DNA from: Paracoccus saliphilus
GTDB taxonomy: Bacteria; Pseudomonadota; Alphaproteobacteria; Rhodobacterales; Rhodobacteraceae
Length of the DNA: 64,000 bases
Assembly (NCBI GenBank): GCA_003255745.1
Contig: QKYL01000212.1
Coordinates: 1-64,000, forward strand
Direction of reading: 5' to 3'
This document shows, piece after piece, positions 16,947-25,274 of the stretch. The first letter of the stretch is position 1, and every line of letters starts with the position of its first letter. The notes below the pieces were generated by a model, which was not told the DNA's origin, did not search any database, and saw nothing but the letters and a program-made list of their open reading frames with translations. Made by a program: the position numbers and the translations under genes.

Positions 16947-19193
16947 ATGACCCAGATCCCCAGCAAGGCCCAGATTCTCGAATGGGTCGCCGAACATCCC
17001 GACGCGAATTCCAAGCGCGACATCGCCAAGGCCTTCGGCATCAAGGGCGCCGACCGGATCGAACTGAAGCGCCTGCTGAAGGAGCTGGAGGCCGAGGGCC
17101 AGCTGGAACGCCGCCGCCGGCACTATCTGGACGCCGAAAGGCTGCCGCCGGTCACCGTGCTGGAGCTGCTGGCCCCCGACGGATTGGGCGACCTCTTCGC
17201 GCGGCCGATGGAGTGGCGGGGCGAAGGCCCGATGCCGCGCGTGCTGTACCTGCCGCGCCAGACCGACCCCGCGCTTGGCCGCGGCGACCGCTTCCTGGGC
17301 CGGCTGATCGAGGTCATGGGCGAGGATCACCAATACGAGGCGCGCCTGATCCGCCGGATCACCGTCAGTCCCAACCGCATCACCGGCATCTTCCGCAAGG
17401 ACAGCGAGGGCGGCCGGATCATGCCCATCGACAAGGGTCAGGACAAGGAATGGCGCGTCCGCGCCGGCGACACCCTGGGCGCCGAGAATGGCGAGCTGGT
17501 TCAGGCCGAACAGACCGGCCCCCGCGCCCGGATGGGCCTGCCAAGCGCCCGCATCATTGAACGCCTGGGCGACCCGTCTGCCCCGCGCGCGGTCAGCCTG
17601 ATCGCCATCCACCAGCACGGCATCCCGGACGAATTCCCCGACAAGGTCCTGGCCGAGGCCGAGGCCGCCAAGCCCGCGCCGCTGAAAGGCCGCGACGACC
17701 TGCGCGACCTGCCCCTGGTCACCATCGACCCCTCGGACGCACGCGACCATGATGACGCCGTGGCCGCCCATGCCGAGGAGGACGGCGGCGCTACCATCTG
17801 GGTCGCGATCGCCGACGTCGCCCATTACGTCCGTCCCGGCAGCGCGTTGGACCGCGAGGCGTGGAAGCGCGGCAACTCGACCTATTTCCCCGACCGTGTG
17901 GTGCCGATGCTGCCCGAGGCGCTGTCGGCCGACCTGTGCTCGCTGCACGAGGACGTCGACCGCCCGGTGCTGGCGGTCCGCATGCGCCTGGACGCGGAAG
18001 GGAACAAGGTCAGCCACAGGTTCCACCGCGGCATCATGCGCAGCCGCGCCAGCCTGTCATATGAACAGGCTCAGGCCGCCGCTGACGGCAATCCCGATGC
18101 GCAGACCGCAGACCTGATGGACAGCGTGATCACGCCGCTGTGGCACGCCTATGGCCTGCTCAAGGGGGCCCGCGCGCGCCGTCAGCCCCTGGACTTGGAC
18201 CTGCCCGAACGGCGGATCGAGCTGACCCCGGACGGGCGCGTGAAATCGGTAAACTTCTGCGACCGCTTTGACGCGCACAAGCTGATCGAGGAGTTCATGA
18301 TCCTGGCCAACGTGGCCGCTGCCGAGGAACTGGCCCGCCGCCAGCGCCCGCTGCTGTTCCGCGTCCACGAGGAGCCAAGCCTGGACAAGATGGAGGCGCT
18401 GCGCGAGGTGGCCCAAGCGTCGGGCTTTACCCTGGCCAAGGGGCAGGTGCTGCATACCAGCCACCTGAACCGCCTTCTGGCACAGGCGCAGGGCACGGAT
18501 TTCGACGAGCTGATCAACATCTCGACCCTGCGGTCGATGACGCAGGCCTATTACCACGCCGAGAACTACGGTCATTTCGGCCTTTCGCTGAAGGCCTATG
18601 CGCATTTCACCTCGCCCATCCGCCGCTATGCCGACCTGGTGGTGCATCGCGCGCTGATTGCGGCGCATGGCTGGGGCAAGGATGGGTTGTCGCCCGACGA
18701 AATCGAGCGCCTGGACGAAACGGCCAAGCACATCAGTGAAACCGAGCGCCGCAGCATGGCCGCCGAACGCGATACGACCGACCGCTATCTGGCGGCCTAT
18801 CTCTCGGAGCGCGTGGGCAGCGAAATGTCGGGCCGCATCAACGGCGTGCAGAAATTCGGCGCCTTTGTGCGGCTGGACGAAAGCGGCGCCGACGGGCTGC
18901 TGCCGATCCGCGACCTGGGGCAGGAATACTTCCACTATGACCCCGACGCCCAGATGCTGATCGGGGCCGATACCGGGTTGCAGATCGGCATCGGCCAGCG
19001 CGTCACCGTGCGCCTGACCGAGGCGATCCCGCTGACCGGCGGCCTGACGCTGGAACTGCTGGAGCTGGAGGGCAAGGCCCTGCCGCGCGGGAACGGCAAG
19101 GGCAAACGCGGCAGGTCGTCCCCAGGTCGTATGTCCACCAAGGCGCGCTTGGCCGAGGTCAAGCGCGCCACGAAACGCCGGCGCAAGCGCTGA
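16947..19193 (+). CDS. rnr: Ribonuclease R
   Basis: RNase R is a processive 3'-5' exonuclease that degrades structured RNA and takes part in rRNA and tmRNA quality control. The 748-aa product has the N-terminal winged-helix region (ILEWVAEHPDANSKRDIAKAFGIKG), cold-shock domains, the RNB catalytic domain with TIDPSDARDHDDAVAA (four metal-binding aspartates) and HFTSPIRRYADLVVHRAL, and a C-terminal S1 domain (GRINGVQKFGAFVRLDESGADG) ending in a basic tail KATKRRRKR. The ATG at 16947 has AAGG 9 bases upstream; an in-frame ATG at 16929 would add six residues and is a possible alternative. It converges on the AtoE gene with an 18-base gap and no visible terminator. Confidence 0.95.
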   Translation: MTQIPSKAQILEWVAEHPDANSKRDIAKAFGIKGADRIELKRLLKELEAEGQLERRRRHYLDAERLPPVTVLELLAPDGLGDLFARPMEWRGEGPMPRVLYLPRQTDPALGRGDRFLGRLIEVMGEDHQYEARLIRRITVSPNRITGIFRKDSEGGRIMPIDKGQDKEWRVRAGDTLGAENGELVQAEQTGPRARMGLPSARIIERLGDPSAPRAVSLIAIHQHGIPDEFPDKVLAEAEAAKPAPLKGRDDLRDLPLVTIDPSDARDHDDAVAAHAEEDGGATIWVAIADVAHYVRPGSALDREAWKRGNSTYFPDRVVPMLPEALSADLCSLHEDVDRPVLAVRMRLDAEGNKVSHRFHRGIMRSRASLSYEQAQAAADGNPDAQTADLMDSVITPLWHAYGLLKGARARRQPLDLDLPERRIELTPDGRVKSVNFCDRFDAHKLIEEFMILANVAAAEELARRQRPLLFRVHEEPSLDKMEALREVAQASGFTLAKGQVLHTSHLNRLLAQAQGTDFDELINISTLRSMTQAYYHAENYGHFGLSLKAYAHFTSPIRRYADLVVHRALIAAHGWGKDGLSPDEIERLDETAKHISETERRSMAAERDTTDRYLAAYLSERVGSEMSGRINGVQKFGAFVRLDESGADGLLPIRDLGQEYFHYDPDAQMLIGADTGLQIGIGQRVTVRLTEAIPLTGGLTLELLELEGKALPRGNGKGKRGRSSPGRMSTKARLAEVKRATKRRRKR

Positions 19194-19211
19194 GGCGGAT
19201 CGCAGGACCTG

Positions 19212-20522
19212 TCAGGCCATCCAGAGGATCGTGCCGACGACCAGTCCCACGATCACCAGGTGGATCACGCAGAACCCCATGATGTCGCGGGCCTTCAGGC
19301 CCGCGATGCCCAGCATCGGCAGCGCCCAGAATGGCTGCAGCAGGTTCGTCCAGGCATCGCCCCAGGCCACGCCCATCGCGACCTTGGCCACGTCCGCGCC
19401 AAGCGCCTCGGCCGCGGGCAACATCACCGGAGCCTGGACGGCCCATTGACCCCCGCCCGAGGGCACGAAGATGTTCACGATCCCGGCCGCAATGAAGCTC
19501 CAGAAGGGCAGGGTCTGCGCGGTCGAGATCGACACGAACCATTCCGACAGGCTGGCCGCCAGCCCGCTTTCAACCATGATCGCCATGATCCCCGCGTAAA
19601 AGGGGAACTGGATCACGATGCCCGCGCCGCCGCGCACGCCTTCGTCCAGCGCCGCCAGAAGGCTGCGGGGCGTGCCGTGGCAGAGGATGCCCGCGAACAG
19701 GAACAGGAAGTTCACGACGTTCAGGTTCAGTCCGCCGCCGTTCAGGAAATGCAGCAGAAGCCAGGCCAGACCGGGCAAGCCCACCAGGTACATCAGCAGC
19801 GGGCTTGTCTCCAGCCACTCGGCCGGGGTGGGGGCGGCCTGACGCGGCGCCGGTGCCCGGTCGCGCAGCTGTTCGGGATCAACCAGCACCTGTTCGTGCT
19901 CCAGCGGCAGCATCAGGCGGTTAGCCAGCGGCACCACGATGAACACCGCCAGCACGATCAGCAGGTTCCAGCCCGCGAAGATTGTCTCCGAGGTCGGGAT
20001 CACGCCGATCTGGCCTTCGGTGAAATGACCGGGCGTGGCGATGACCAGCGGGATCGACCCCGACAACCCGCCATGCCAGATGACAAAGCCGGAATAGGCC
20101 GCGGCAACCAGCAGCCGGTAATCGACGCGAATCTGGCGCGCCAGCTCCTTGGCGAAGATCGCGCCCACCACCAGACCAAAGCCCCAGTTGATCCAGCTGG
20201 CGGCCAGCGATACGACGCTGACCAGCAGGATTGCGCCGCCCCGGCTGCGGGCCAGTCTGGCCAGCCGCGCCAGGATCCGGCGCACGGGCGGCGAGGATGC
20301 CAGGATGTACCCGGTCACCAGCACCAGCAGCATCTGCATTGAAAAGGACAGCAGTTCCCAGAAACCGTCGCCCCACATCCGCACCAGCTGCAGCGGGCCG
20401 GTGCCCTGCACCAGCACCGCCGCCAGCGCCGCCAGCAGCGTCAGCACGATAACAAAGATGAAGGAGTCGGGCAGCCAGCGTTCCATCAGCCGCGTTGCCG
20501 GCCGTGACAGGATTCTCAGCAT
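19212..20522 (-). CDS. atoE: Short-chain fatty acid transporter, AtoE family
   Basis: The 436-aa protein has about ten to twelve membrane helices and matches the AtoE short-chain fatty acid permease family: the opening RLMERWLPDSFIFVIVLTLLAALAA, the SLAASWINWGFGLVVGAIFAKELARQ segment, YSGFVIWHGGLSGSIPLVIATPGH, and the late NIFVPSGGGQWAVQAPVMLPAA. It probably imports acetate, butyrate or acetoacetate-like acids, which would feed the poly-hydroxybutyrate and ethylmalonyl-CoA routes seen elsewhere in the window. The gene starts 63 bases after the end of the type I secretion adaptor gene on the same strand. Confidence 0.9.
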   Translation of the reverse strand: MLRILSRPATRLMERWLPDSFIFVIVLTLLAALAAVLVQGTGPLQLVRMWGDGFWELLSFSMQMLLVLVTGYILASSPPVRRILARLARLARSRGGAILLVSVVSLAASWINWGFGLVVGAIFAKELARQIRVDYRLLVAAAYSGFVIWHGGLSGSIPLVIATPGHFTEGQIGVIPTSETIFAGWNLLIVLAVFIVVPLANRLMLPLEHEQVLVDPEQLRDRAPAPRQAAPTPAEWLETSPLLMYLVGLPGLAWLLLHFLNGGGLNLNVVNFLFLFAGILCHGTPRSLLAALDEGVRGGAGIVIQFPFYAGIMAIMVESGLAASLSEWFVSISTAQTLPFWSFIAAGIVNIFVPSGGGQWAVQAPVMLPAAEALGADVAKVAMGVAWGDAWTNLLQPFWALPMLGIAGLKARDIMGFCVIHLVIVGLVVGTILWMA

Positions 20523-20585
20523 CGTTTCCCTCCTCTGTGACGCAGGCCAAGCTGCGGCAGGGGGGCGGGAATGACAAGCCGGGGG

Positions 20586-21902
20586 TCAGGCTTCCCGGAA
20601 GGCGCGGTTGAAGTAGTCGGTCAGCGGCTTCATTAGGTAGGCCATCGGGCTGCGCTCGCCGGTCTGGATATAGACCTCGACCGGCATTCCGGGTACCAGC
20701 GCCAGCGTTCCCAGCTTTTCCAGCTCCTTGGGCGGGATCGACACCTCGACCCGGTAATAGGGCGTCCGCGTCGCCTCGTCGATCAGCGCATCGGCCGAAA
20801 TGCGGTCCAGCCGACCATCGATCTCGGGCGTGGTGCGCGACGAAAAGGCCGAAAAGCGCAGCACCACGGGCTGGCCCAATTGAACCTCGTCGATGTTGAT
20901 AGTGGCCACGCGGGCGGCAATGACCAGAGGCCGGTCCTGCGGGATGATGAACAGCAGGGGGTCTGCGGGGCGCAGCACTGACCGGGGCGACGTCACCTGC
21001 ATGTTGTAGACCAGCCCCGCCACGGGGGCGCGGATCTCCAGGCGGTCGATCTGCTCGGTCAGGCTGCGGCGCCGCTCGGCCAGTTCCAGCTCGCGATAGC
21101 CCAGGTCCCGCAATTGCGTTTCGGCCTGTTCGCGGCGTTCGGCGGCCAGTTGCAGGCGCTGGATCTGCAGTTCGGTCTGGCGGATCGCGGCCGAGGCGCG
21201 GCTGGCCTGCAACGAACCCAACTCTCCGTCGATCCGCGCGGCCTCGCGCTCCAGCGCCAACACGCGCGAGGCTTGTGCCAGACCGCGGTCCAGCAGGCTT
21301 TGCTGGTCGGCCAGCTCGCGGGCGATCAGGTCGCGCTGACGGGCCAAGGCCGCGATCTGGGCGTCGATCCCCTCGATTTCAGAACTGATCTGGTCGGTCT
21401 GCTTGCCCAGTTGGTCCAAGGACTGGCTCAGCGTGTCCAGGCGCGTGCGAAACAGGCTGGACTGCCCCTCGATCAAGTCGGCCAGCGCCTGCGACTGCTG
21501 CGCGGCCTCGACCAGTTCGGGAGGGAAGGTGACGGCCTCGGCATCGTCGCGCTCGGCCTCCAGCCGGCCGCGGCGGGCCAGGATCTCGAAATACTGGCCT
21601 TCGACGATGGTATGTTCGGTCTGCAGCAGCGTCCCGTCCAGCGCCAGCAGCAGCTGGCCCGCCTCGACAGCCGTCCCTTCGGACACGGAAATGCGGTCCA
21701 CCACGCCGCCGTCGGGATGCTGCACGATCTGGCGGTTCTGCTCGACCTCGACCTGGCCGCTTGCGACAACTGCGCCCGCGATGCTGGTCTGCATGGCCCA
21801 GGCCGTGAATCCTCCGACCAGCAGCAAGACCGACAGGATGCCCCAGATGACCTGCCCCCGCACCGGCCAGCGCGCGTCCGTGGCTGCCCTGTCGCGGGTC
21901 AT
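20586..21902 (-). CDS. Type I secretion membrane-fusion (HlyD family) protein
   Basis: This 438-aa periplasmic adaptor would link an inner-membrane ABC exporter to a TolC-type outer-membrane channel. It has one membrane helix near the N-terminus (about residues 18-36), a biotinyl-lipoyl-like strand region (AGAVVASGQVEVEQNRQIVQHPDGGVV split around a long helical hairpin), roughly 200 residues of coiled coil rich in Glu, Gln and Arg, then the second lipoyl half (EIRAPVAGLVYNMQV) and the C-terminal beta-barrel part. It fits the PrtE/HlyD branch. Its start overlaps the stop of the ABC transporter gene by 4 bases. No outer-membrane partner gene lies nearby. Confidence 0.92.
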   Translation of the reverse strand: MTRDRAATDARWPVRGQVIWGILSVLLLVGGFTAWAMQTSIAGAVVASGQVEVEQNRQIVQHPDGGVVDRISVSEGTAVEAGQLLLALDGTLLQTEHTIVEGQYFEILARRGRLEAERDDAEAVTFPPELVEAAQQSQALADLIEGQSSLFRTRLDTLSQSLDQLGKQTDQISSEIEGIDAQIAALARQRDLIARELADQQSLLDRGLAQASRVLALEREAARIDGELGSLQASRASAAIRQTELQIQRLQLAAERREQAETQLRDLGYRELELAERRRSLTEQIDRLEIRAPVAGLVYNMQVTSPRSVLRPADPLLFIIPQDRPLVIAARVATINIDEVQLGQPVVLRFSAFSSRTTPEIDGRLDRISADALIDEATRTPYYRVEVSIPPKELEKLGTLALVPGMPVEVYIQTGERSPMAYLMKPLTDYFNRAFREA

Positions 21903-23650
21903 GCGACACCGCCCTTCTGGCCCGCCGCCTGCGCCTGCCTGATCTGGTTGGCGTTCTGCACCATCTGTTCCAGCACCTTGTCACGCGGCCCGAAGGCACG
22001 GCGGATGCCGTCCTCCAGCACCAGCAGGGTTTCGCATTCCATGATTGCGGCGGGGCGATGGGCCATGATGATGACCGCGCCCCCCTGCGCCTTCAGGCGA
22101 CGGATCGCCTGGTTCAGCGCCTCCGACCCTTCGTTGTCCAGGTTCGAGTTCGGCTCGTCCAGGACCAGCAGCACCGGATCGGGATAAAGCGCGCGGGCCA
22201 GCCCGATGCGTTGGATCTGCCCGCCCGACAGTCGCCCCGCCGTCTGGCTGATGCGCGTGTCATAGCCCTGCGGCAGGTCCAGGATCATCTGGTGCGCGGC
22301 CGCGGCCCGTGCCGCCCGCACCACGCGTTCGGGATCGGGGCGGTCGGCCAGGCGGGCGATGTTCTCGGCGATGGTGCCGTCGAACAACGTGACCTGCTGG
22401 GGCAGATAGCCGATCAGCCCGCCCAGCACGTCGGGATGATACTGGTCCAGCGTCGCCCCTCCCAGACGGATGAAGCCCGCGCCGACCGGCCAAGCGCTGA
22501 TCAGCGCCCGCGCCAGCGTCGACTTTCCCGCCCCCGACGGACCGATCACGCCAAGTGCGGTGCCGGGCGCCACGCCGAAGCTGACGCCGCGCAGGGTCGC
22601 CGTTCCCTCGCCCGGCGGTGCCACCGACAGGTTGCGGACCTCCAGCCGGGCCTCGGGGCGGGGCAGGGTGGTGCGCGGCGCCTCGGGCGGCTGGCGGCTC
22701 AGCAGGCCTGCCAGCCGCTTCCAGCCGTCCTGTGCGGCCTGCACCGAGGGCCATCCCCCGACCAGCTGGTCGACCGGGGCCAGCGCCCGGCCCATCACGA
22801 TCGAGCTGGCGATCATCGCCCCTGGTGTCAGCTGCTGGCGCAGCACCAGCCAGGCCCCCGCCGCCAGCATGGCGCTTTGCAGAAACAGCCGGAAAGTGCG
22901 GGAAAACACGGTGAACCCGGACGAGACATCGCCCGCCCGCACCACGTTTTCCTGCGCATCCTCGCGCGCCAGCCGCCAGCGGGCGAAGGTCGCCCCGCGC
23001 ATGCCCAGGGCGCCGATCACCTCACCCTCGTCGCGATAAAGGTCGGCCATCCGCTGCGCTTGCGCCCCGGCGGCGGTGGCCCGTTGCAAGGGCTGGCGGT
23101 TCATGCTGCGGTTCAGGATCGTCGCCATCACCAGGATCAGCCCGCCTGCCGTGGCGACGACGCCCAGCAGCGGGTGGAAGATGTAAACCGCCCCAAGGAA
23201 CAGCGGCGCCCAAGGCAGGTCGAAGAAGGCCAGCATCACCTGCGATCCGATCAGCCGCTGCACCGCGTCCAACTCGCGCAGGCCGCCCGCCGCGGCGGCC
23301 GATTCGTTGCCACGCAGCGCGCCCTCGCGCAGGGCCGCCCCAAAGACCCGCCCCTCGATCCGGTCCTGGAACCGGGCGGCGATGCGCTGCATCACCCGGT
23401 TGCGGATCAGATCCACGACCCCCATCAGCAGGAACAGGAACACCACCAGAACGAACAGCGCCGTCAGCGTCTCGACCGAACGCGAGGCCAGCACGCGGTC
23501 ATAGACCTGCAGCATGAACAGCGGTCCCGTCAGCATCAGCAGGTTCACGACAACGGAAAACAGGCCCACCGCCAGAAACAGTTTCCAGCTGGTCGCGCGC
23601 GCGGCGCGCAGTTCGCCCTCGCCATCATGAGGATATGCCGCCTGGACCAT
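21899..23650 (-). CDS. Type I secretion ABC transporter (PrtD family)
   Basis: The 583-aa exporter has an N-terminal six-helix membrane domain (from about residue 20: LFLAVGLFSVVVNLLMLTGPLFMLQVYDRVLASRS) and a C-terminal ATPase with Walker A GPSGAGKST, signature LSGGQIQRIGLARAL and Walker B LLVLDEPNSNLD. There is no N-terminal C39 peptidase domain, so its substrates should carry C-terminal uncleaved signals, as for RTX proteins or proteases. The length is typical for PrtD. No RTX-like substrate gene and no TolC gene are found within the window, so the substrate must be encoded elsewhere. Confidence 0.93.
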   Translation of the reverse strand: MVQAAYPHDGEGELRAARATSWKLFLAVGLFSVVVNLLMLTGPLFMLQVYDRVLASRSVETLTALFVLVVFLFLLMGVVDLIRNRVMQRIAARFQDRIEGRVFGAALREGALRGNESAAAAGGLRELDAVQRLIGSQVMLAFFDLPWAPLFLGAVYIFHPLLGVVATAGGLILVMATILNRSMNRQPLQRATAAGAQAQRMADLYRDEGEVIGALGMRGATFARWRLAREDAQENVVRAGDVSSGFTVFSRTFRLFLQSAMLAAGAWLVLRQQLTPGAMIASSIVMGRALAPVDQLVGGWPSVQAAQDGWKRLAGLLSRQPPEAPRTTLPRPEARLEVRNLSVAPPGEGTATLRGVSFGVAPGTALGVIGPSGAGKSTLARALISAWPVGAGFIRLGGATLDQYHPDVLGGLIGYLPQQVTLFDGTIAENIARLADRPDPERVVRAARAAAAHQMILDLPQGYDTRISQTAGRLSGGQIQRIGLARALYPDPVLLVLDEPNSNLDNEGSEALNQAIRRLKAQGGAVIIMAHRPAAIMECETLLVLEDGIRRAFGPRDKVLEQMVQNANQIRQAQAAGQKGGVA

Positions 23651-23729
23651 CTTGCGCCTTCACATTTCCTCACCCGCCACGGCGGGGGGTTGCCTCGTTT
23701 TACAGGCGACCATATCACCGGACCAGCCT

Positions 23730-23747
23730 TGTGCCAGCCTTGGCACA
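23730..23747. promoter_or_regulatory. Operator-like dyad between the secretion genes and mlaA
   Basis: TGTGCCA, four bases, TGGCACA: 7-bp perfect arms in the 126-base divergent gap, 30 bases before the mlaA start and 80 bases before the ABC transporter start. Position and size suit a dimeric regulator site; the regulator is unknown. Confidence 0.45.
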
Positions 23748-23776
23748 GTCCTCGCATCTAAAGGTTAACAAATCCT

Positions 23777-24559
23777 TTGCGCCAGCTCCTCACCGCCGCC
23801 GCCTGCCTTGCCCTTCTGGGGCTGGGGGGCTGTGCTTCTCAGCCGGTCCAGCGGGACGGCATCACCATCAACGATCCCTTCGAGGCGCAGAACCGCCGCG
23901 TCCACGCCTTCAACAAGGGGCTGGACGCGCGCGTGATCGGCCCGGTGGCGCATCGGCTTCGCGGATCGCACAACGATCAGGCCGCGCCCGCACCGGGCCA
24001 GCCGATCGGGCCGGTGCAGATGGTCATCAACACGGGGCGCAACCTGTCGCTGCCGGTCAAGGCGGTGAACGGGCTTCTGCAGGGTAAGCCGGGGAATGCA
24101 GGCCAGAACCTGACGCGCTTTGCAGTGAACTCGACCTTGGGTCTTGGTGGTCTTTTTGATCCGGCCGCCCAGAATTTCGGCGTGACCGAGCGCGACACCG
24201 ATTTCGGCCAGACCCTTGCGGTCTGGGGCGTTCCCGAGGGCGCTTATCTGGAACTGCCGCTGCTGGGTCCCTCGACGCAGCGGGATGCGGCCGGTCGGGT
24301 GGTGGACCTGCTGATCGACCCGCTCTATCACCTGACGGACGGTCGCGACGCGGCTGCTGTCTTTGCCCTGCGCGTCGCCTCAAAAGCCGGTGATCGCGCC
24401 CGCTTCTCAGATACGGTGGATGGCATTCTGCAGGGAAGTGCGGATAGCTACGCGCAGACGCGGCTGATCTGGCTGATGAACCGCCGCCACGAACTGGGAG
24501 AAGAGCGTGCCGAATACGATCCCTATGACGATGCCGCGATCGACCCCTACACGGATTGA
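23777..24559 (+). CDS. mlaA: MlaA/VacJ-family outer-membrane lipoprotein
   Basis: MlaA sits in the outer membrane and removes misplaced phospholipids from the outer leaflet, handing them to MlaC. The 260-aa product has a lipobox LGLGGC (cysteine 19) and the MlaA signatures NDPFEAQNRRVHAFNKGLD, FAVNSTLGLGGLFDPA, ERDTDFGQTLAVWGVPEGAYLELPLLGPS and VDLLIDPLYHL. The start must be a TTG at 23777: it is the only start codon in this frame after the in-frame stop at 23759-23761 and before the signal peptide. mlaC overlaps its 3' end by 53 bases. The C-terminus is rich in acidic residues. Confidence 0.93.
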   Translation: MRQLLTAAACLALLGLGGCASQPVQRDGITINDPFEAQNRRVHAFNKGLDARVIGPVAHRLRGSHNDQAAPAPGQPIGPVQMVINTGRNLSLPVKAVNGLLQGKPGNAGQNLTRFAVNSTLGLGGLFDPAAQNFGVTERDTDFGQTLAVWGVPEGAYLELPLLGPSTQRDAAGRVVDLLIDPLYHLTDGRDAAAVFALRVASKAGDRARFSDTVDGILQGSADSYAQTRLIWLMNRRHELGEERAEYDPYDDAAIDPYTD

Positions 24560-25151
24560 CCGGCGCGGCGTCCTGGGCCTGTTGGCCTGCGCCGGCATTG
24601 CCGTCATCCTGCCCTGGCGGCCGGCACATGCGCTTGATGCCAACGGCGCCCATGCGTTGATCGACCGATCCCTGGGCGAGGTCTATCAGGTCATCAACTC
24701 GGGCCAGCCCCCGGCCCGGATGTACCAGGATTTCGAGGCGATCTTTGCCCGCTATGCCGATGTGGACGTGATCGCGCGATCGGCGCTGGGGCCGGCGGCG
24801 CGCCAGGCCGGCGCGGCAGAATTCGCAGCCTACAAGCAAGCCTTCCAGGGCTACATCGGACGCAAGTATGGCAAGCGGTTCCACGAATTCATCGGCTCGC
24901 GGATCGAGGTGACGGGCGCGCGGCCGCTGAAAAGCTTCTTTGCCGTGACCTCGGTCGCCTATCTGAACGGGCGTGCGCCGATGGAGGTGGAATGGCATGT
25001 CTCGGACCGTTCGGGCCGTGATCTGTATTTCAACATCATCATCGAGGGCGTGAACATGCTGGCCAGCGAACGGGCCGAGATCGGCGCCATGCTGGCCCGC
25101 CGTCAGGGTGATCTGGCCGCGCTGGCCGCCGACCTGCAACAGGCGGGCTGA
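24507..25151 (+). CDS. mlaC: MlaC-family phospholipid-binding periplasmic protein
   Basis: MlaC carries phospholipids across the periplasm between MlaA and the inner-membrane MlaFEDB complex. The 214-aa product fits the family: AHALIDRSLGEVYQVINSG, a conserved FARYADVDVIARSALGPAAR segment, FKQAFQGYIGRKYGKRF-like pattern (here YKQAFQGYIGRKYGKRF) and VEWHVSDRSGRDLYFNIIIEGVNML. The leader has a pair of arginines before a hydrophobic stretch (IDRRGVLGLLACAGIAVILP), which resembles a Tat signal. The GTG at 24507 has GGGAG 6 bases ahead; ATG at 24525 is an alternative. It overlaps mlaA by 53 bases. The mlaFED genes are not in the window. Confidence 0.9.
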   Translation: MPNTIPMTMPRSTPTRIDRRGVLGLLACAGIAVILPWRPAHALDANGAHALIDRSLGEVYQVINSGQPPARMYQDFEAIFARYADVDVIARSALGPAARQAGAAEFAAYKQAFQGYIGRKYGKRFHEFIGSRIEVTGARPLKSFFAVTSVAYLNGRAPMEVEWHVSDRSGRDLYFNIIIEGVNMLASERAEIGAMLARRQGDLAALAADLQQAG

Positions 25152-25172
25152 ACCCGCAGGGATTACGACCGT

Positions 25173-25202
25173 CGCCCGCCCCTGGCCTGGGGCGGGCGCT
25201 TT
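25173..25202 (+). terminator. Intrinsic terminator after mlaC
   Basis: A 10-bp perfect GC stem (CGCCCGCCCC at 25173-25182, its complement at 25189-25198) with a 6-base loop lies 21 bases after the mlaC stop and is followed by CTTTC. It is the terminator of the mlaA-mlaC unit. Confidence 0.75.
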
Positions 25203-25218
25203 CATATTCGTCGGCACG

Positions 25219-25248
25219 AAAAAACCGCCCGGCGCGGACCGGGCGGTT
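25219..25248 (-). terminator. Intrinsic terminator after the PBP1A gene
   Basis: A 10-bp perfect stem (AACCGCCCGG at 25223-25232, complement at 25239-25248), loop CGCGGA, with six A on the left, which read as a U tract on the minus strand. It lies 26 bases past the stop of the leftward penicillin-binding protein gene. Confidence 0.85.
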
Positions 25249-25274
25249 GCTGTTCTTGCGGACAGGGGCCTGCG

